Source of the DNA: Candidatus Sumerlaeota bacterium
GTDB taxonomy: Bacteria; Sumerlaeota; Sumerlaeia; Sumerlaeales; Sumerlaeaceae
NCBI GenBank assembly: GCA_017161655.1
Contig: JADFCV010000005.1
Span: 7,480 to 71,479 of the forward strand
Reading direction: 5' to 3'
DNA: 64,000 nt
A program made the translations under genes and the position numbers. The notes beneath the pieces are model-generated. The model searched no databases and was not told where the DNA came from. It worked only from the letters and a program-made list of their open reading frames with translations. Positions 43,729 to 54,400 of the stretch are shown piece by piece. How positions within the stretch are numbered: the stretch's first letter is position 1; every line of letters begins with the position of its first letter.

Positions 43729-46371
43729 TTATGGATTTTTCTTTTTTTCGTAATCCGCAATTTTGGCACGTACGTCGCGCTGCGAGTTGTCGAGTAGCAG
43801 CGATTTTTTCCAAAACTCGACAGCTTTCTCGCGCTCGCCCATTTTGAAATAGATGTCCCCCAAATGTTTCAAGATTTCCGGATCATCTCCCATCAACTTC
43901 CACGCTTTTTCCACATACTCACGTGCCTGGTCAAGGTTCCCTTGCCGGAAATAGACCCATCCCATGCTATCGAGGATGTGTGGCGCGTTGGGGTTTATTT
44001 CCAAAGCCTTGGCGATGAGTTCCCGAGCGTCTTTCAGCTTTTTGCCCAAATCGGCGTACATATAGCCGAGCGCATTTAGCGCACTGTCGTTCAGTGGGTT
44101 GATCTCGATGGCTTTTTTTAACGCCGATTCGGCCGGTTCATAGCGCTTTTGCTCAATGTAAATCGAGCCGAGCAAATAGTAAACAATGTCGCGATTCTTA
44201 CCACGCTGCCTTAACAACTCCTTGAGGACGTTTTCCGCAGCATCGTAGCGCTTCTGATTATAAAGGGCGATGGCGCGCATCAGGCGTGTCTCTTCATTTT
44301 TCCCTATCGCACTTTCAGCACGATCCACCACCTCAAGTGCTTCGGCATAGCGTCCGGCTTTGTTGAGCGCATCCACAAGCAAACGATATCCATCGAGCTT
44401 TTTCGGTTCTTTCTCGAGGAGTTTTTGGTAAATGGGGATGGCTTTATCGTATTGTTTGGCGTCCACAAATGTGTCAGCCAGCATGCGTTCCACGTCGGCA
44501 TTGTCAGGGAAGCGCTTCTGGGCGCGCTCGACAATAGCAAAAGCTCGTTCGTGGTCATCTTTCACGTTGTAAATTTGCACCAAGCGACCATAGTAGGGAA
44601 GTCGATCAGGAGCTTCCGCTACTGCCTTCTCGAACCACTGGGCAGCGCGATCCAATTCGCCCTCGAAAAGGAAGGTTTCTCCCACCAAACCATAGAGATC
44701 CGCCTTGTCCGAGAATTTTTCCACAAGTTGCTGGGCACGCGCATCCAGGTCGTCCCATCGTTTTTTCTCCGCGAGCAGCTTAAAGAATCGCGCAACGAGC
44801 AAACGGTTGGTAGGCGCCAGTTCGCATGCCTTCTGATAGTTCGCAATCGCTTCATCAAAATTCTTTTCGTGTTCGGCAATCTCGCCCAACGCCACATAAA
44901 ACTCAGGGCGCTCCCCAACTGCGCGGATTCCCTCTTCAAGAATCGCTCGTGCCTCGCTGATCTTCTTCTCCTGCTCAAGCAGTGAAGCGACGTTCACGTA
45001 AAGCAGCGGAACCTTGGGGTTGAACCGCAGCGCTTTTTTGAGTACCTCAATGGCGCGCCCACGATCTTTCACATTGGCAAAGGTCGTAGCCATGGCCTCA
45101 TAGATCTCTGAGCGGTCTGGGGCCACTTCCATCGCCCGGGAATAATACTCGCCGGCCTCATCGTAGTTGCCACTCTGGGCGAGAAGATTTCCGGCTGCAA
45201 TCAGGGCGTCCACGTTCTCTGGATCGAGCTCGAGCACGCGTTTATATTGTGAAATCGCTGCGGTTGTGAGTTTCTCTCTGCTCAGTTGCTCCGCATAAAG
45301 CAACTGAATGTCGGTCGAGTAGGGATACTCCTTCGCAAATCTTTCGTATTCTTCCAGAAGCCTCTGAGATCCTCTCCCTTGTGTCGCTCTCACGAGAAGT
45401 GCTTCGAACAGGCGTTGAAGCTGGACATTTCTGGGATCGATCAAGAGGGCTCGTTTGTACGTCTCGATTGCCTGGCTGGTTTGTCCGAGCTCCTCCTGGA
45501 GCAGGCCAAGATACACGTAAGCATTCACAAAGCTGCGCCGCTGCTCAACGACCTTCTCGTAAAGACGCACCGCCTCTTCACGTTGGCCGCGTTTGGCAAG
45601 TAAATTTGCTAATACAAAATGCGAATACGTGTCCTTCGGGTTGGCGTTGATAATCTCGCGGTAAGTAGCAATCAGGCGGTCTATGTCACGCTTGGCCGTG
45701 TAAACGGCGACAAGCTCCTTCAAGATGTCGAGGTTGCGCGGCTGGATGCTCTTCGCCTTCTCCAACGTCTGGACAGCTTTGTCTAACCACTTATCCTGAT
45801 CTTTGCGCGAGCCAGCTGCCTCCGCGCGGCTAATGTAAAGCTGGGCGCGAAGAATGAGCACACGGATATTGTCGGGATGCTTCGCGAAGGCACTGTCGAG
45901 AATCTTCTCAGCTTCTTCGAATTGCTGAGCGCCAATGAGGGCATCTGCTAGCCCCAGCTGCGCGGGCAAATTCCCTGGATCAATCTCCAGCGCAGCACGG
46001 AATTGTCCCTGGGCGTGAGCATATTCATCCCGTTCGAGATACAACTGCCCCATCCAGTAATGGCGCTGGATGAGGAGATTTTTCCGCTCCTCAGCTGAAT
46101 AGGTGGGGCGCTCGAAGAAAAGGAAGAAATCGTCAGGTAGCCAGCCGATGGCGTCCAGCAGCTGAATTCCCAGGCGGCCAAGAGGGACGGACCCGGAAGA
46201 AAGCTCGACTTGTGGGCTGGGCAGACTTCCAATCCCGCTGGTCGCGACTGGTCTTGTGGTCACCTCTTCACGCGTGAGTGAACCCGAACTCTGTTCACTT
46301 TGGGGGGCTGCCGCTGCGGATCCGCTACCCAAAAGCCATGCACCGCATGCTAGAACCGAAATAATTTTCAT
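43729..46371 (-). CDS. Exported TPR-repeat protein
   Basis: About 880 residues from ATG 46371, which overlaps the nadK stop by ATGA and gives a clean signal peptide (MKIISVLACGAWLLGSGSAAA). After a short linker come TPR units almost to the end (about 110-875, probably more than 20; repeated pattern A..Y..AL..DP and A..LL...G). The last ones are KALEINPNAPHILDSMGWVY and KAWKLMGDDPEILKHLGDIY. Such proteins assemble periplasmic or outer-membrane complexes, for example secretion, glycan or pilus machines. The specific partner is unknown. The DSMGWVY ending is shared with PEP-CTERM/exosortase-type TPR proteins, but no exosortase gene is seen. Confidence 0.75.
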   Translation of the reverse strand: MKIISVLACGAWLLGSGSAAAAPQSEQSSGSLTREEVTTRPVATSGIGSLPSPQVELSSGSVPLGRLGIQLLDAIGWLPDDFFLFFERPTYSAEERKNLLIQRHYWMGQLYLERDEYAHAQGQFRAALEIDPGNLPAQLGLADALIGAQQFEEAEKILDSAFAKHPDNIRVLILRAQLYISRAEAAGSRKDQDKWLDKAVQTLEKAKSIQPRNLDILKELVAVYTAKRDIDRLIATYREIINANPKDTYSHFVLANLLAKRGQREEAVRLYEKVVEQRRSFVNAYVYLGLLQEELGQTSQAIETYKRALLIDPRNVQLQRLFEALLVRATQGRGSQRLLEEYERFAKEYPYSTDIQLLYAEQLSREKLTTAAISQYKRVLELDPENVDALIAAGNLLAQSGNYDEAGEYYSRAMEVAPDRSEIYEAMATTFANVKDRGRAIEVLKKALRFNPKVPLLYVNVASLLEQEKKISEARAILEEGIRAVGERPEFYVALGEIAEHEKNFDEAIANYQKACELAPTNRLLVARFFKLLAEKKRWDDLDARAQQLVEKFSDKADLYGLVGETFLFEGELDRAAQWFEKAVAEAPDRLPYYGRLVQIYNVKDDHERAFAIVERAQKRFPDNADVERMLADTFVDAKQYDKAIPIYQKLLEKEPKKLDGYRLLVDALNKAGRYAEALEVVDRAESAIGKNEETRLMRAIALYNQKRYDAAENVLKELLRQRGKNRDIVYYLLGSIYIEQKRYEPAESALKKAIEINPLNDSALNALGYMYADLGKKLKDARELIAKALEINPNAPHILDSMGWVYFRQGNLDQAREYVEKAWKLMGDDPEILKHLGDIYFKMGEREKAVEFWKKSLLLDNSQRDVRAKIADYEKKKNP

Positions 46372-47294
46372 GAGCCTGCTTTCCAGAATAGGCCTCCCCA
46401 CGCAAGTTTCTCGCGCAGTTTCTCAAAGAATCGATCTTCGTTTACGATCAACCGAAGGTACACTGGCGCTTTGTAAATCTTTAGGACATCAAGGTGACTC
46501 ACTGTGCCCCACGGGCGGCCGTCGACTAGGAGCTGGGCCTCTTCACTGGGCTTACGAGGATGAAATTCGACTCTAATCTGATGGTTCCCAGACAGAACGA
46601 TTGGCGTAAAGTTAATCCGGTGCGGGCAAATGGCGTTCAGTACGATGGCTTCCATTTGCGGTTCCAATACGGGACCGCGTGCCGCATAATTGTACGCCGA
46701 TGAGCCAGTGGGGGTCGACACGAGAAGCCCATCTGCGTAGAGGTCGCTCGCTGGACGCTCATCGACGTGAATCCGCAAGTGCACCATACGTCCCCACGCA
46801 CTTTTCGAAACGACCACGTCGTTCAGAGCCAGCATTTCGCCTCGCTGTCGTTCTTGCGCGAGGCTACCTCCATGAGGTGTAACCTCGACCTGCAGAAGCA
46901 TGCGCGCTTCGATGCGGTAATCCCCTTTGCGAAATCTTTCCAAATTTGTGAGAAGTCGGGACGGCTCGATCTGCGTGTGGAAACCCAGGCTGCCAAGATG
47001 CACCGCCAGGACTGGGATGCCAAGAGGCGCAACGAGATGGGCCGCGTAGAGTAATGTCCCATCGCCACCGAGCGTTACGACACACTCTGCTCCTTGGAAC
47101 CGCCGCTTGACTTCATCGTCGTCAAGCAGCGCTTCCTCCGCCAGGCTTATCTCATGCCCGGGCTCCTTCCCCTGGGCCAAATTTGTGACGATTTCGCATT
47201 CGTTCTTCTCAGCCCAATCCTCCAGCTGTCCAAGAACCGTAGCGGCTTCAGGTTTCAGCGCATGGGCGATCACCGCAATCTTTCCGGAACTCAT
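46368..47294 (-). CDS. nadK: NAD kinase
   Basis: ATG 47294 is chosen because GGGGAG lies 6 nt upstream; a longer frame extends to 47324. 308 residues with the family motifs VTLGGDGTLLYAAHL (GGDG), GSLGFHTQI, TPTGSSAYNYAARGP, PHRINFTPIVLSGNHQI. It phosphorylates NAD to NADP. The start lies 27 bp past the tlyA stop region; its end overlaps the TPR protein. Placement behind tlyA is the usual bacterial pairing. Confidence 0.95.
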   Translation of the reverse strand: MSSGKIAVIAHALKPEAATVLGQLEDWAEKNECEIVTNLAQGKEPGHEISLAEEALLDDDEVKRRFQGAECVVTLGGDGTLLYAAHLVAPLGIPVLAVHLGSLGFHTQIEPSRLLTNLERFRKGDYRIEARMLLQVEVTPHGGSLAQERQRGEMLALNDVVVSKSAWGRMVHLRIHVDERPASDLYADGLLVSTPTGSSAYNYAARGPVLEPQMEAIVLNAICPHRINFTPIVLSGNHQIRVEFHPRKPSEEAQLLVDGRPWGTVSHLDVLKIYKAPVYLRLIVNEDRFFEKLREKLAWGGLFWKAGS

Positions 47295-47320
47295 GAGGCT
47301 CTCCCCGGACGATATGTTGC

Positions 47321-48160
47321 TCACCGAATGACAAACGCTTCGTGCACCACCCGGTCAACATCAATTCCTGTAGGGGCGCCCGAGCCTAACTCAAGTAACG
47401 CAAGGTATTCTCGGTTACCTTCTCCGCCGAGGATAGGGGAGGGGATAAGACCTCGCGGCTGCCAACCCAGCGCAGGCATTCGGTCAAGGAGCTCCGTCAC
47501 AATCCTCACGTGGATTGCGGGTTCACGTATGACACCTCGCCCGCGCGACACTTCTTCGTGCGTGGCTTCGAACTGTGGCTTAATGAGAACGATGGCTTTT
47601 CCATCGGGGACGATACAGCTAGCCAGAGCGGGAAGAACCTTCGTGAGCGAAATGAAGGATAAGTCCACAGCTAGAAACGAAGGGAGCTCATCAAACACGC
47701 GTGGCTCCAGATAGCGAGCGTTCGTGTGCGAGATCACCCGGACGCGTTCATCTGCCCGAAGCCGTGGGTGAAGCGTTGATTCCCCGACATCGACTGCGTA
47801 AACCAGCCTTGCTCCCTGTTGCAATAAGCAGTCTGTAAAACCACCGGTCGAAGCCCCGATATCGGCACAGACTTTCCCCTGAACCTCAATGCAGAACCTT
47901 TCGAGAGCAGCTTCCAGCTTGTAGCCCCCTCGGCTGACGTATTTTTCTCCCGACACGACCTGCAGCGGAAAGTCCCGGCTGACTTTCATCCCCGGTTTGA
48001 GGGGCTTGCCGAGGGGGTGAACAACCCGTCCAGCCAGAATGAATCGCTGAGCCTGTTCACGGCTTTCGGTGATCCCCCGCTCCACCAGCAAGGCATCGAG
48101 ACGCAGCTTCGTTGCCTCGCCGCTGGACTTCGTCATGTTTTTTTTCTCGCCAGCATTCAC
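47321..48160 (-). CDS. tlyA: TlyA-family rRNA 2'-O-methyltransferase
   Basis: 279 residues. An S4 RNA-binding domain (RLDALLVERGITESREQAQRFILAG, shown in part) precedes an FtsJ-like domain with KYVSRGGYKLEAALERF, SAM motif DIGASTGGFTDCLLQQGA, VYAVDVGES, DLSFISLTKVLP and LIKPQFEA. In actinobacteria TlyA 2'-O-methylates 16S C1409 and 23S C1920 and sensitises to capreomycin; elsewhere the target is usually 23S C1920. The S4 domain makes it the standard form. First gene of the long minus-strand operon; GTG 48160 or ATG 48136 start. Confidence 0.93.
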   Translation of the reverse strand: MNAGEKKNMTKSSGEATKLRLDALLVERGITESREQAQRFILAGRVVHPLGKPLKPGMKVSRDFPLQVVSGEKYVSRGGYKLEAALERFCIEVQGKVCADIGASTGGFTDCLLQQGARLVYAVDVGESTLHPRLRADERVRVISHTNARYLEPRVFDELPSFLAVDLSFISLTKVLPALASCIVPDGKAIVLIKPQFEATHEEVSRGRGVIREPAIHVRIVTELLDRMPALGWQPRGLIPSPILGGEGNREYLALLELGSGAPTGIDVDRVVHEAFVIR

Positions 48161-48267
48161 TTTTCCGTTGACCGATTTAGCGCATTAACAGTACTCCGCA
48201 AAAGTACGAACCACAGAAGTAGCTGAGCATTCGGCTACTCAGTTCAGTCTTGAGGAAAGGAGTCGTT

Positions 48268-48546
48268 ATGAAGAAGCAGGAACTCATCGACGCCGTAGCC
48301 AAAAAGTGCGCGAAGTATGAGTTGAGCAAGGCAGCTGTGAAAGATCTCATCGAGGCGACCTTCGAAGAGATCATGAAGGCGATCAAGAAAGAGAAAAAAT
48401 TCCAGATGCCCGGCTTTGGGACCTTCAGCGTAAAGACGCGCAAGGCTCGCACTGGCCGCAACCCGCAGACTGGTGAAGAGATCAAGATTAAAGCCAGCAA
48501 GACCGTCTCCTTCAAGCCAGCGTCGAACTTCAAAGAGATGCTGTAA
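48268..48546 (+). CDS. hup: HU-family DNA-binding protein
   Basis: 92 residues from ATG 48268, with AAAGGAG 5 nt upstream; a TTG at 48250 would put the Shine-Dalgarno sequence inside the gene. HU features: MKKQELIDAVAKK, two N-terminal helices, the arm entry KKFQMPGFGTFSVKTRKART, GRNPQTGEEIKIKAS with the DNA-inserting proline, and VSFKPAS. It bends and compacts DNA as a dimer. Divergent from tlyA and closed by a strong terminator. Confidence 0.96.
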   Translation: MKKQELIDAVAKKCAKYELSKAAVKDLIEATFEEIMKAIKKEKKFQMPGFGTFSVKTRKARTGRNPQTGEEIKIKASKTVSFKPASNFKEML

Positions 48547-48572
48547 GCTCAACCCCGTTTTCGTTTCATTTG

Positions 48573-48613
48573 CGCGGTGAAAGAGAACCCCTCTTTCACC
48601 GCGTTCTTTTTAT
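48573..48613 (+). terminator. Strong terminator after hup; the rest of the gap to dnaG has no clear feature
   Basis: Perfect 13-bp stem CGCGGTGAAAGAG/CTCTTTCACCGCG with loop AACCC, followed by TTCTTTTTATCC. The remaining 48614-48846 is AT-balanced spacer with no convincing gene or promoter, though dnaG must be transcribed from within it. Confidence 0.9.
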
Positions 48614-48846
48614 CCTGGAGCCTCTTCTGCCGAGTGTGTTCTCCTAGGTGCTGTGCCGAAACGGTGCCTGTTTTGTCACGTCGGCTCAAACTCGCTTGGC
48701 AAAACGGAACTTTTTGGCCATGGATCATTCCAGCTCCGATGTGTGCGAATAAAATTTGTAAGGGGACGCAATCACTTAGCAGCCTGAACTTTTCCTCGTG
48801 ACGCCGGCAACGGCGACTGCCACGGATGAAAACCGAGGATCGCCTT

Positions 48847-50694
48847 ATGGGTACACTCGTCGATTTTGCCAATGAGCTTAAAGGTCGCCTCGACATCGTT
48901 GATGTCATTGGCGGCTACGTACAGCTCAAGCGCGCGGGGACGAATTGGAAAGGCTTGTGCCCTTTCCATCGAGAGAAAACGCCCTCATTTATGGTCAGCC
49001 AAACAAAGCAGATCTTTCATTGCTTTGGCTGCCATGCAGGCGGCGATGTCTTTCACTTCGTCGAGCTGATCGAGCACATCGAATGGAAGGATGCCGTCAG
49101 GCTTTTGGCGGAACGCCATGGCGTTCGAATGCCAGAATTTCGATCAGGACGAGCAGACCACAGCAAAGATATACGCAAAAATCTTTATGAAATCAATGAG
49201 ATAGCTTGCAATTATTTTAATAAAATTCTCACCAAAGCTCTTCAGGACTCCAATCATCCTATCACCCGTTATCTTACCCAGCGTTACCTTGATCATGATT
49301 GCATTGCCAAATTCCGACTTGGGCTAGCATCCGACGAATGGACAGCACTCCTCGATCACTTGCGCCATGCTGGCTATGACCCGGAGTCGGCTGCCGCTGC
49401 CGGTGTTGTTCTCCGCCACCCGGAAAAAGGCAGCTTTTATGACCGCTTCAGAAGCCGCCTCATATTTCCAATTTGCGATAATCTTGGTCGTCCTGTTGCT
49501 TTTGGTGCGCGTGTTTATCTGCCCGACACAGGTGCTGACCAACCCAAATACATCAATTCGCCAGAGACCGAACTCTATAAGAAAGGGCAGTACCTCTACG
49601 GCTTTCATTTGGCTAAAGAAAGCATTGCACGCCAGGGCGCGGCCATCCTTGTTGAAGGGTACTTCGATGTCATTCGTGCGCATCAGCATGGGTTTACGAA
49701 TGCTGTGGCGTCCTGTGGGACGGCACTGACACCTGATCAGGCAGCCACGCTCCGTCGCCTGTGTGACAAGGTCATTTTTGTTTACGATGGCGACGAAGCT
49801 GGGCAGAAAGCCATGCTTCGGGGCTGTGAGGTTCTTCTAGAACACGACTTCGTCATCAGTGTCGTCGTGTTGCCCGACAATCACGACCCCGATTCTTATC
49901 TTCTCGAGTTCGGCGCAGAGCATTTTCAGAAGCAGCTCGACAGCAGCCGCGATTTTTATGATTTCTTTCTCGACACCGCTCTTGCCAAGTTCGGCGTGCA
50001 ATCGGTGCAGGCGAAGGTCCAGGTCTTCAATTTCCTTCGCCCCATTCTCTGCAAGGTGTCCAATGCCATTGCCCTTCACGCCTATCTTGCACGCACAGCT
50101 CAGGTCCTTGGAACGACTGAAGCGGCATTGCAGCGCGAGCTCATCAAAGGCAGTCGCCCAGCAGCAACGTCACCAGTCGCTTTTGTGGCAGCGCAGACAC
50201 CGCCAGCGCCAAAACAGGAACGTTATCTGTTGAGGCTCTGCATTGAGAACGAGGATATGCAATTTCCCATTCTGGAGCGCATCCAGCCTGATTGGCTCAC
50301 CCATCCCATTGTGAAAAAGTGGTACACCATTTGCCGCGATCGTCTCCTCGACGGATTGTCGCTCTCGTGGGACGATATTTGGGAGCTGTGCACAGACCAA
50401 ACGTCAGAAGATGCTCAGTTTCTGCGTGCGCTCGCGGTTGAGGAGATGGAACCTGTCGACTTTATCACACCGGAAGCCTTAGAGAATGTTGCCGCGCGCC
50501 TGCAACGTGCCGCGATTCTTCGTGAACTCGAACAGCTAAAAGAGATGTGCCGTTCTCTCTATCCCAACGAACCGGACGGGGGAGAGTGGGAGAAATACAT
50601 CGGCGAGATAGGAGCTAAGCTCAATCAGTTGAAAAGGGCAACCAGTGCCTGTCGGCCTAGTCCCCTCATCTGGCGCAATAACGCCCTTAAATAG
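48847..50694 (+). CDS. dnaG: DNA primase
   Basis: 615 residues from ATG 48847, preferred over ATG 48826 because GAGGAT lies 6-7 nt upstream and the family begins with this segment. Zinc domain CPFH...HCFGC (C38, H41, C59, C62), catalytic core, Toprim motifs ILVEGYFDVIRAHQHG and VIFVYDGDEAGQKA, and a helical C-terminal domain for helicase binding. It makes RNA primers at the fork. In many bacteria rpsU-dnaG-rpoD form the macromolecular synthesis operon; here rpoD is 9 kb away with unrelated genes between. Confidence 0.95.
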   Translation: MGTLVDFANELKGRLDIVDVIGGYVQLKRAGTNWKGLCPFHREKTPSFMVSQTKQIFHCFGCHAGGDVFHFVELIEHIEWKDAVRLLAERHGVRMPEFRSGRADHSKDIRKNLYEINEIACNYFNKILTKALQDSNHPITRYLTQRYLDHDCIAKFRLGLASDEWTALLDHLRHAGYDPESAAAAGVVLRHPEKGSFYDRFRSRLIFPICDNLGRPVAFGARVYLPDTGADQPKYINSPETELYKKGQYLYGFHLAKESIARQGAAILVEGYFDVIRAHQHGFTNAVASCGTALTPDQAATLRRLCDKVIFVYDGDEAGQKAMLRGCEVLLEHDFVISVVVLPDNHDPDSYLLEFGAEHFQKQLDSSRDFYDFFLDTALAKFGVQSVQAKVQVFNFLRPILCKVSNAIALHAYLARTAQVLGTTEAALQRELIKGSRPAATSPVAFVAAQTPPAPKQERYLLRLCIENEDMQFPILERIQPDWLTHPIVKKWYTICRDRLLDGLSLSWDDIWELCTDQTSEDAQFLRALAVEEMEPVDFITPEALENVAARLQRAAILRELEQLKEMCRSLYPNEPDGGEWEKYIGEIGAKLNQLKRATSACRPSPLIWRNNALK

Positions 50695-50704
50695 TTTCCT
50701 AATT

Positions 50705-51427
50705 TCAATCCTCGCGGGTCTTGGGTCGCAGTCGCCTGTAAAGATCGCGGCGCAAAAAGCGGCCAATGCGCAGCAAGATAGGTGGCTGGTCGAGCGTGGC
50801 GCGCTCCTTCTCTGTCAAGTTTCGTGGGAAGGATTTTGCTTTGATACGCAAAAGATTCCATTCATCAACGAGACAGAAAAACTCAAAACATCTGCGTCCC
50901 CACCAGGAGGTCCCACGCAGGACAGCTGTTTGAAAATCAATCAGTGCTGGGGATCCATCGGGACGAACCAAAATGTTCTTTCGTCGGATATCCCCGTGGG
51001 CGACGCCGCAACGATGAATTTCGCGCAACAGAGCCATTGCCCGCTCGAAGAAATCCGGTCCTAGGACCCCACGAATGTTGCGACGCGGAAGAACTCCGCC
51101 TTCACAAAACGACATCACGAGCCCTGGCGAAGACCTCACTCGGGCCAACAAGTGCGGCACCCCGTCAATTGAGGAGAGTGCCTGAAGAGCCCGCGCTTCC
51201 CGCTGGATCACATAGCGCCCCCACATTCGCCCCAGTATGCCCCTCCCAGAGTAGTCCTTCCAAACAGCTCGCGTGTCCCCCAGGCGCACTAACCACACGT
51301 CAGGCGAAAATGCTGAGTGTCCGCGTTTGAGTTCTTTTTCCACGGAGGATAGGAGCCGGTTTCGCTCGAGCAACGCAGCGGCGCTTTTGCTATCACTGTC
51401 CTGCTCGCAACAATTCACTCTGGCCAT
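50705..51427 (-). CDS. Small protein-kinase-like enzyme (LPS/Kdo kinase, RIO-like)
   Basis: 240 residues from ATG 51427, which overlaps the protease stop by 13 bp. Kinase-like features: VWKDYSGRGILGRMWGRYVIQREARAL, active loop VAHGDIRRKNILVRPDG (about 137-153) and DFQTA in place of DFG. These match the lipopolysaccharide kinase (WaaP/InaA) and related eukaryotic-like folds. No membrane segment. It may phosphorylate an LPS core sugar or a protein. It is the only gene behind the C25 protease on this strand and is probably co-translated. Confidence 0.65.
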   Translation of the reverse strand: MARVNCCEQDSDSKSAAALLERNRLLSSVEKELKRGHSAFSPDVWLVRLGDTRAVWKDYSGRGILGRMWGRYVIQREARALQALSSIDGVPHLLARVRSSPGLVMSFCEGGVLPRRNIRGVLGPDFFERAMALLREIHRCGVAHGDIRRKNILVRPDGSPALIDFQTAVLRGTSWWGRRCFEFFCLVDEWNLLRIKAKSFPRNLTEKERATLDQPPILLRIGRFLRRDLYRRLRPKTRED

Positions 51428-54400
51428 GGCACGCGCTGGAGCGATCCTTTCAAAAATACTTCGCACCAAGGCTCGATGCGGCGGCCCGTATCGCGCTCAG
51501 TGAGCCGATAAGTGAGCACTCTCTCCACCGTTTTCTTTCCCGGCAATTCTTCGATGAACTCCTCAGCGAGGAGATCATTGCGATTGCGTGTGCGGCGGTC
51601 TCCGTAAATCAGCACCCGAACACCATGAGCGGCTCCCTCTCCTTCATTCGCAATCTTCACAGCCAATCGAATCTGCCGCTTCTCACGATCCTCTTGAGAC
51701 AGCGGCAGAATTGATACTCCCAACGGACGAAGTCGATATTTCGTCAAAACCTTCATGCGAATCGTTCGCGTATTATTGTCATAGCGCCGCTCCGCATCTG
51801 TGCTTCCGCACCAGCTCCGAAACATCAGCTCGTGCACGCCCGCATTATCGATGGGATCCCAGCGCACCGTGAGAACAGCGCGTTCCCCGGGCCGAAGATC
51901 GACCGGGATAAACGGACGCAGTACACGTGACTGCAGCGGGGGGGCGCCAGTCGTCGTGCCGTCGTAGGCCTCTACTCGCACATTTCGAGCAACAGCATTT
52001 CCTACGTTTTCGACCACCACGCGGAAGAAAACAGTTTCCCCCTCGACAACAGGGGCCTTGTGGGGCATGATTCCTCCCCCCGGAATAACAAGGTCCGCCA
52101 TGGCCTCTCTGCCTAATACCAAAGGATGACTCAGCGAAATGCGCCGCCCGTCTTCCTCGCTTATTCCTTCTATAAAGAGGCCAGCCGCTTCGTAGTCGGG
52201 GAATTCGAGAAAGGTTCGCCGCAGCTCGATGTCTTGTGTTTGTCCCGGCGCGAGAGCGCTTAGAGTGGTGACGGATTCTTGCGCGATCGTCCCGCTCGTC
52301 TCTATCCACGCCCGCAGATCTCTGATGTGCGTTTTGCCAATGTTTGCGACAGTGCAGGAGAGTTCAGCCGAGGGAGGCTGCATTGTATGCCTGATGCGAA
52401 GCGTGCCAGGAAGAATGCAGAGGGGGGTAGATGTCTCAATGCCGCCCACAACAATGGCAAATGGATTCGGAGGGTCAAGCGAGAGGGGCTGATCAGAACC
52501 GTAACAACGTGCGCTGATGCTTGCCGTCGTTATACCTCCGCGAGCCTCAGCGCTTATGGCTATGCGACGTTTTTCGCGCGGTAGAAAACAGACCAGGTCG
52601 CTTTCTGCAGCGAAATCTTGTCCTTCAAGACGGATGACTGCGTCGCGGATTGGTAGCTCAGAGGTATTTGTGAGATCAAGCCACGCAGTGACAGTCGTCT
52701 TGTTGTTATCGGCAGCTCCGATTTCAACTTCACAATGTTCTAGCCGCAAAGCCTGAGCACCCGCCAGTCCTTTGGCAAACATGCCGCCCTTGGGCTCGAT
52801 GGCCGTTTTCATATTAGGGTCGCCGAGTAAAATGAACATCCGCACCAGGTCAGGCGGGTTGCCCTCAGCAAGGTATCGATACGTTGCCAATGTCAGGGCA
52901 GGACCAAGCGGCTCGATTCGCTCTGCAAAAATCGAGCGAACCAACTCTTGCGAGAAAACTTCGTGGATACTCGCCATACCAGGCCCGGCAGGCACGTAGC
53001 ATGCTATTGCCCCCCCATTTGGTACCCGGAGAAAATCCTCGCTGATGCAGACATTCCAGCGTGGCATCGGATAATCAATTGCCCCACTGTTGCAGGTCAT
53101 GTTCAGCAACACCGGTAAGCGGTCACGATTACGCAACATAAGATTATCAGAATTTTCGCTGTCGCCACCAAACCAGATACGTTGGGTCGACCATACGTTC
53201 GGCGAGCCATGCCCAAAGTACCAGACCACAGAAGCCCCGGTGTTAAAAAGATCTCGAATCTTTCGCGTCATTTCGGGGCTGACCTTAGCCTTTTTTGTCT
53301 CCGCGATTTCTTTCGGGAAGTAGAAGTTGTCCTCCCAGGGTTCCTCTGAGAGCGAGAGGCGCGTGACAGAATAGGAGGGCGGGATGAGTTCGGATATCCG
53401 CTTCGTCGGTGCATCGAACTCCGTGTGGTCTGCCACAAATCCCACGTGGCTTCGCCACTCTGCCTCGCGTCTCTGCTGCTGTTCGTAGTCCTCAAGCTTT
53501 GCCAGGATGTTCTGCAGATCTTTGCTGTTGTTGACCGAGAGCCGGCCTATGAAGACGTCGGCAAGATCATCCTCGCCAAAAATTCGAGTGTACCAATGAT
53601 CCGATGCCCATTGTTCGCCGGTGGGAGTGTTTGGTCGAATGGTGTATGACGGAACGAAATTGATGACGTTATTACGGAACTCATTCTTATAGGCACTCGT
53701 TGCGTCCCCAACGAGCAGGACGTAGCTTGCCGGCGGTTGCCCCGAAGGTGCGTCATAATACCGCGCCGCAAAGTCAATGAAACGCTTGATCGCTTCGGGA
53801 GTCTCTTGTCCGTGAGCAAACTGGTCGTAAATCGTCTGCGTATCGACCAGCAGCACCTTGTGTCCCTCTTTTTCTTTGCGCTGGGCAAATGGCTTCATCC
53901 GTTCGATAAAGTCCGGATGGGCGATAATAATGTAGTCCGCCTGTGTCGCGGTTGAGCGAAGGTCGATTGCGGTTGTCCCAACAGGTTCAAAACTCACCGG
54001 AAGTGCTTGCTCCGGTGTAGTGATCAAATAACGGCGAGGCGAGTCCTCACGTGCGCGGAAATTCAGGACCCATTGCCCATTGTTCGCTTCCTTAATCGTC
54101 GCGGGCACAACCAGGGGTGTTGCACCACCTATATCGAACACAAAAACCCGTCCCGCTCGTTTAGCGAGGGCAACGTTGTATTCCATCGAACGAATTGTGC
54201 GCGTGTCTTCTCGATAGGGTGAGCTTATCTCTGCGGGCAACTCGCTCACTGAGTAAGGGCGAGAATGCCAGATCTCGAAACTGTCGAGGTAAACTTCCGG
54301 CACTTGCCCCCGTAGCTGGTTTCCCATGTGCCTGGCTTGCTGCCCTTCCACCTCGAGCCAGACTGTGAAGCGATTCCCCTGCGCGTGCACCTCATTTTCT

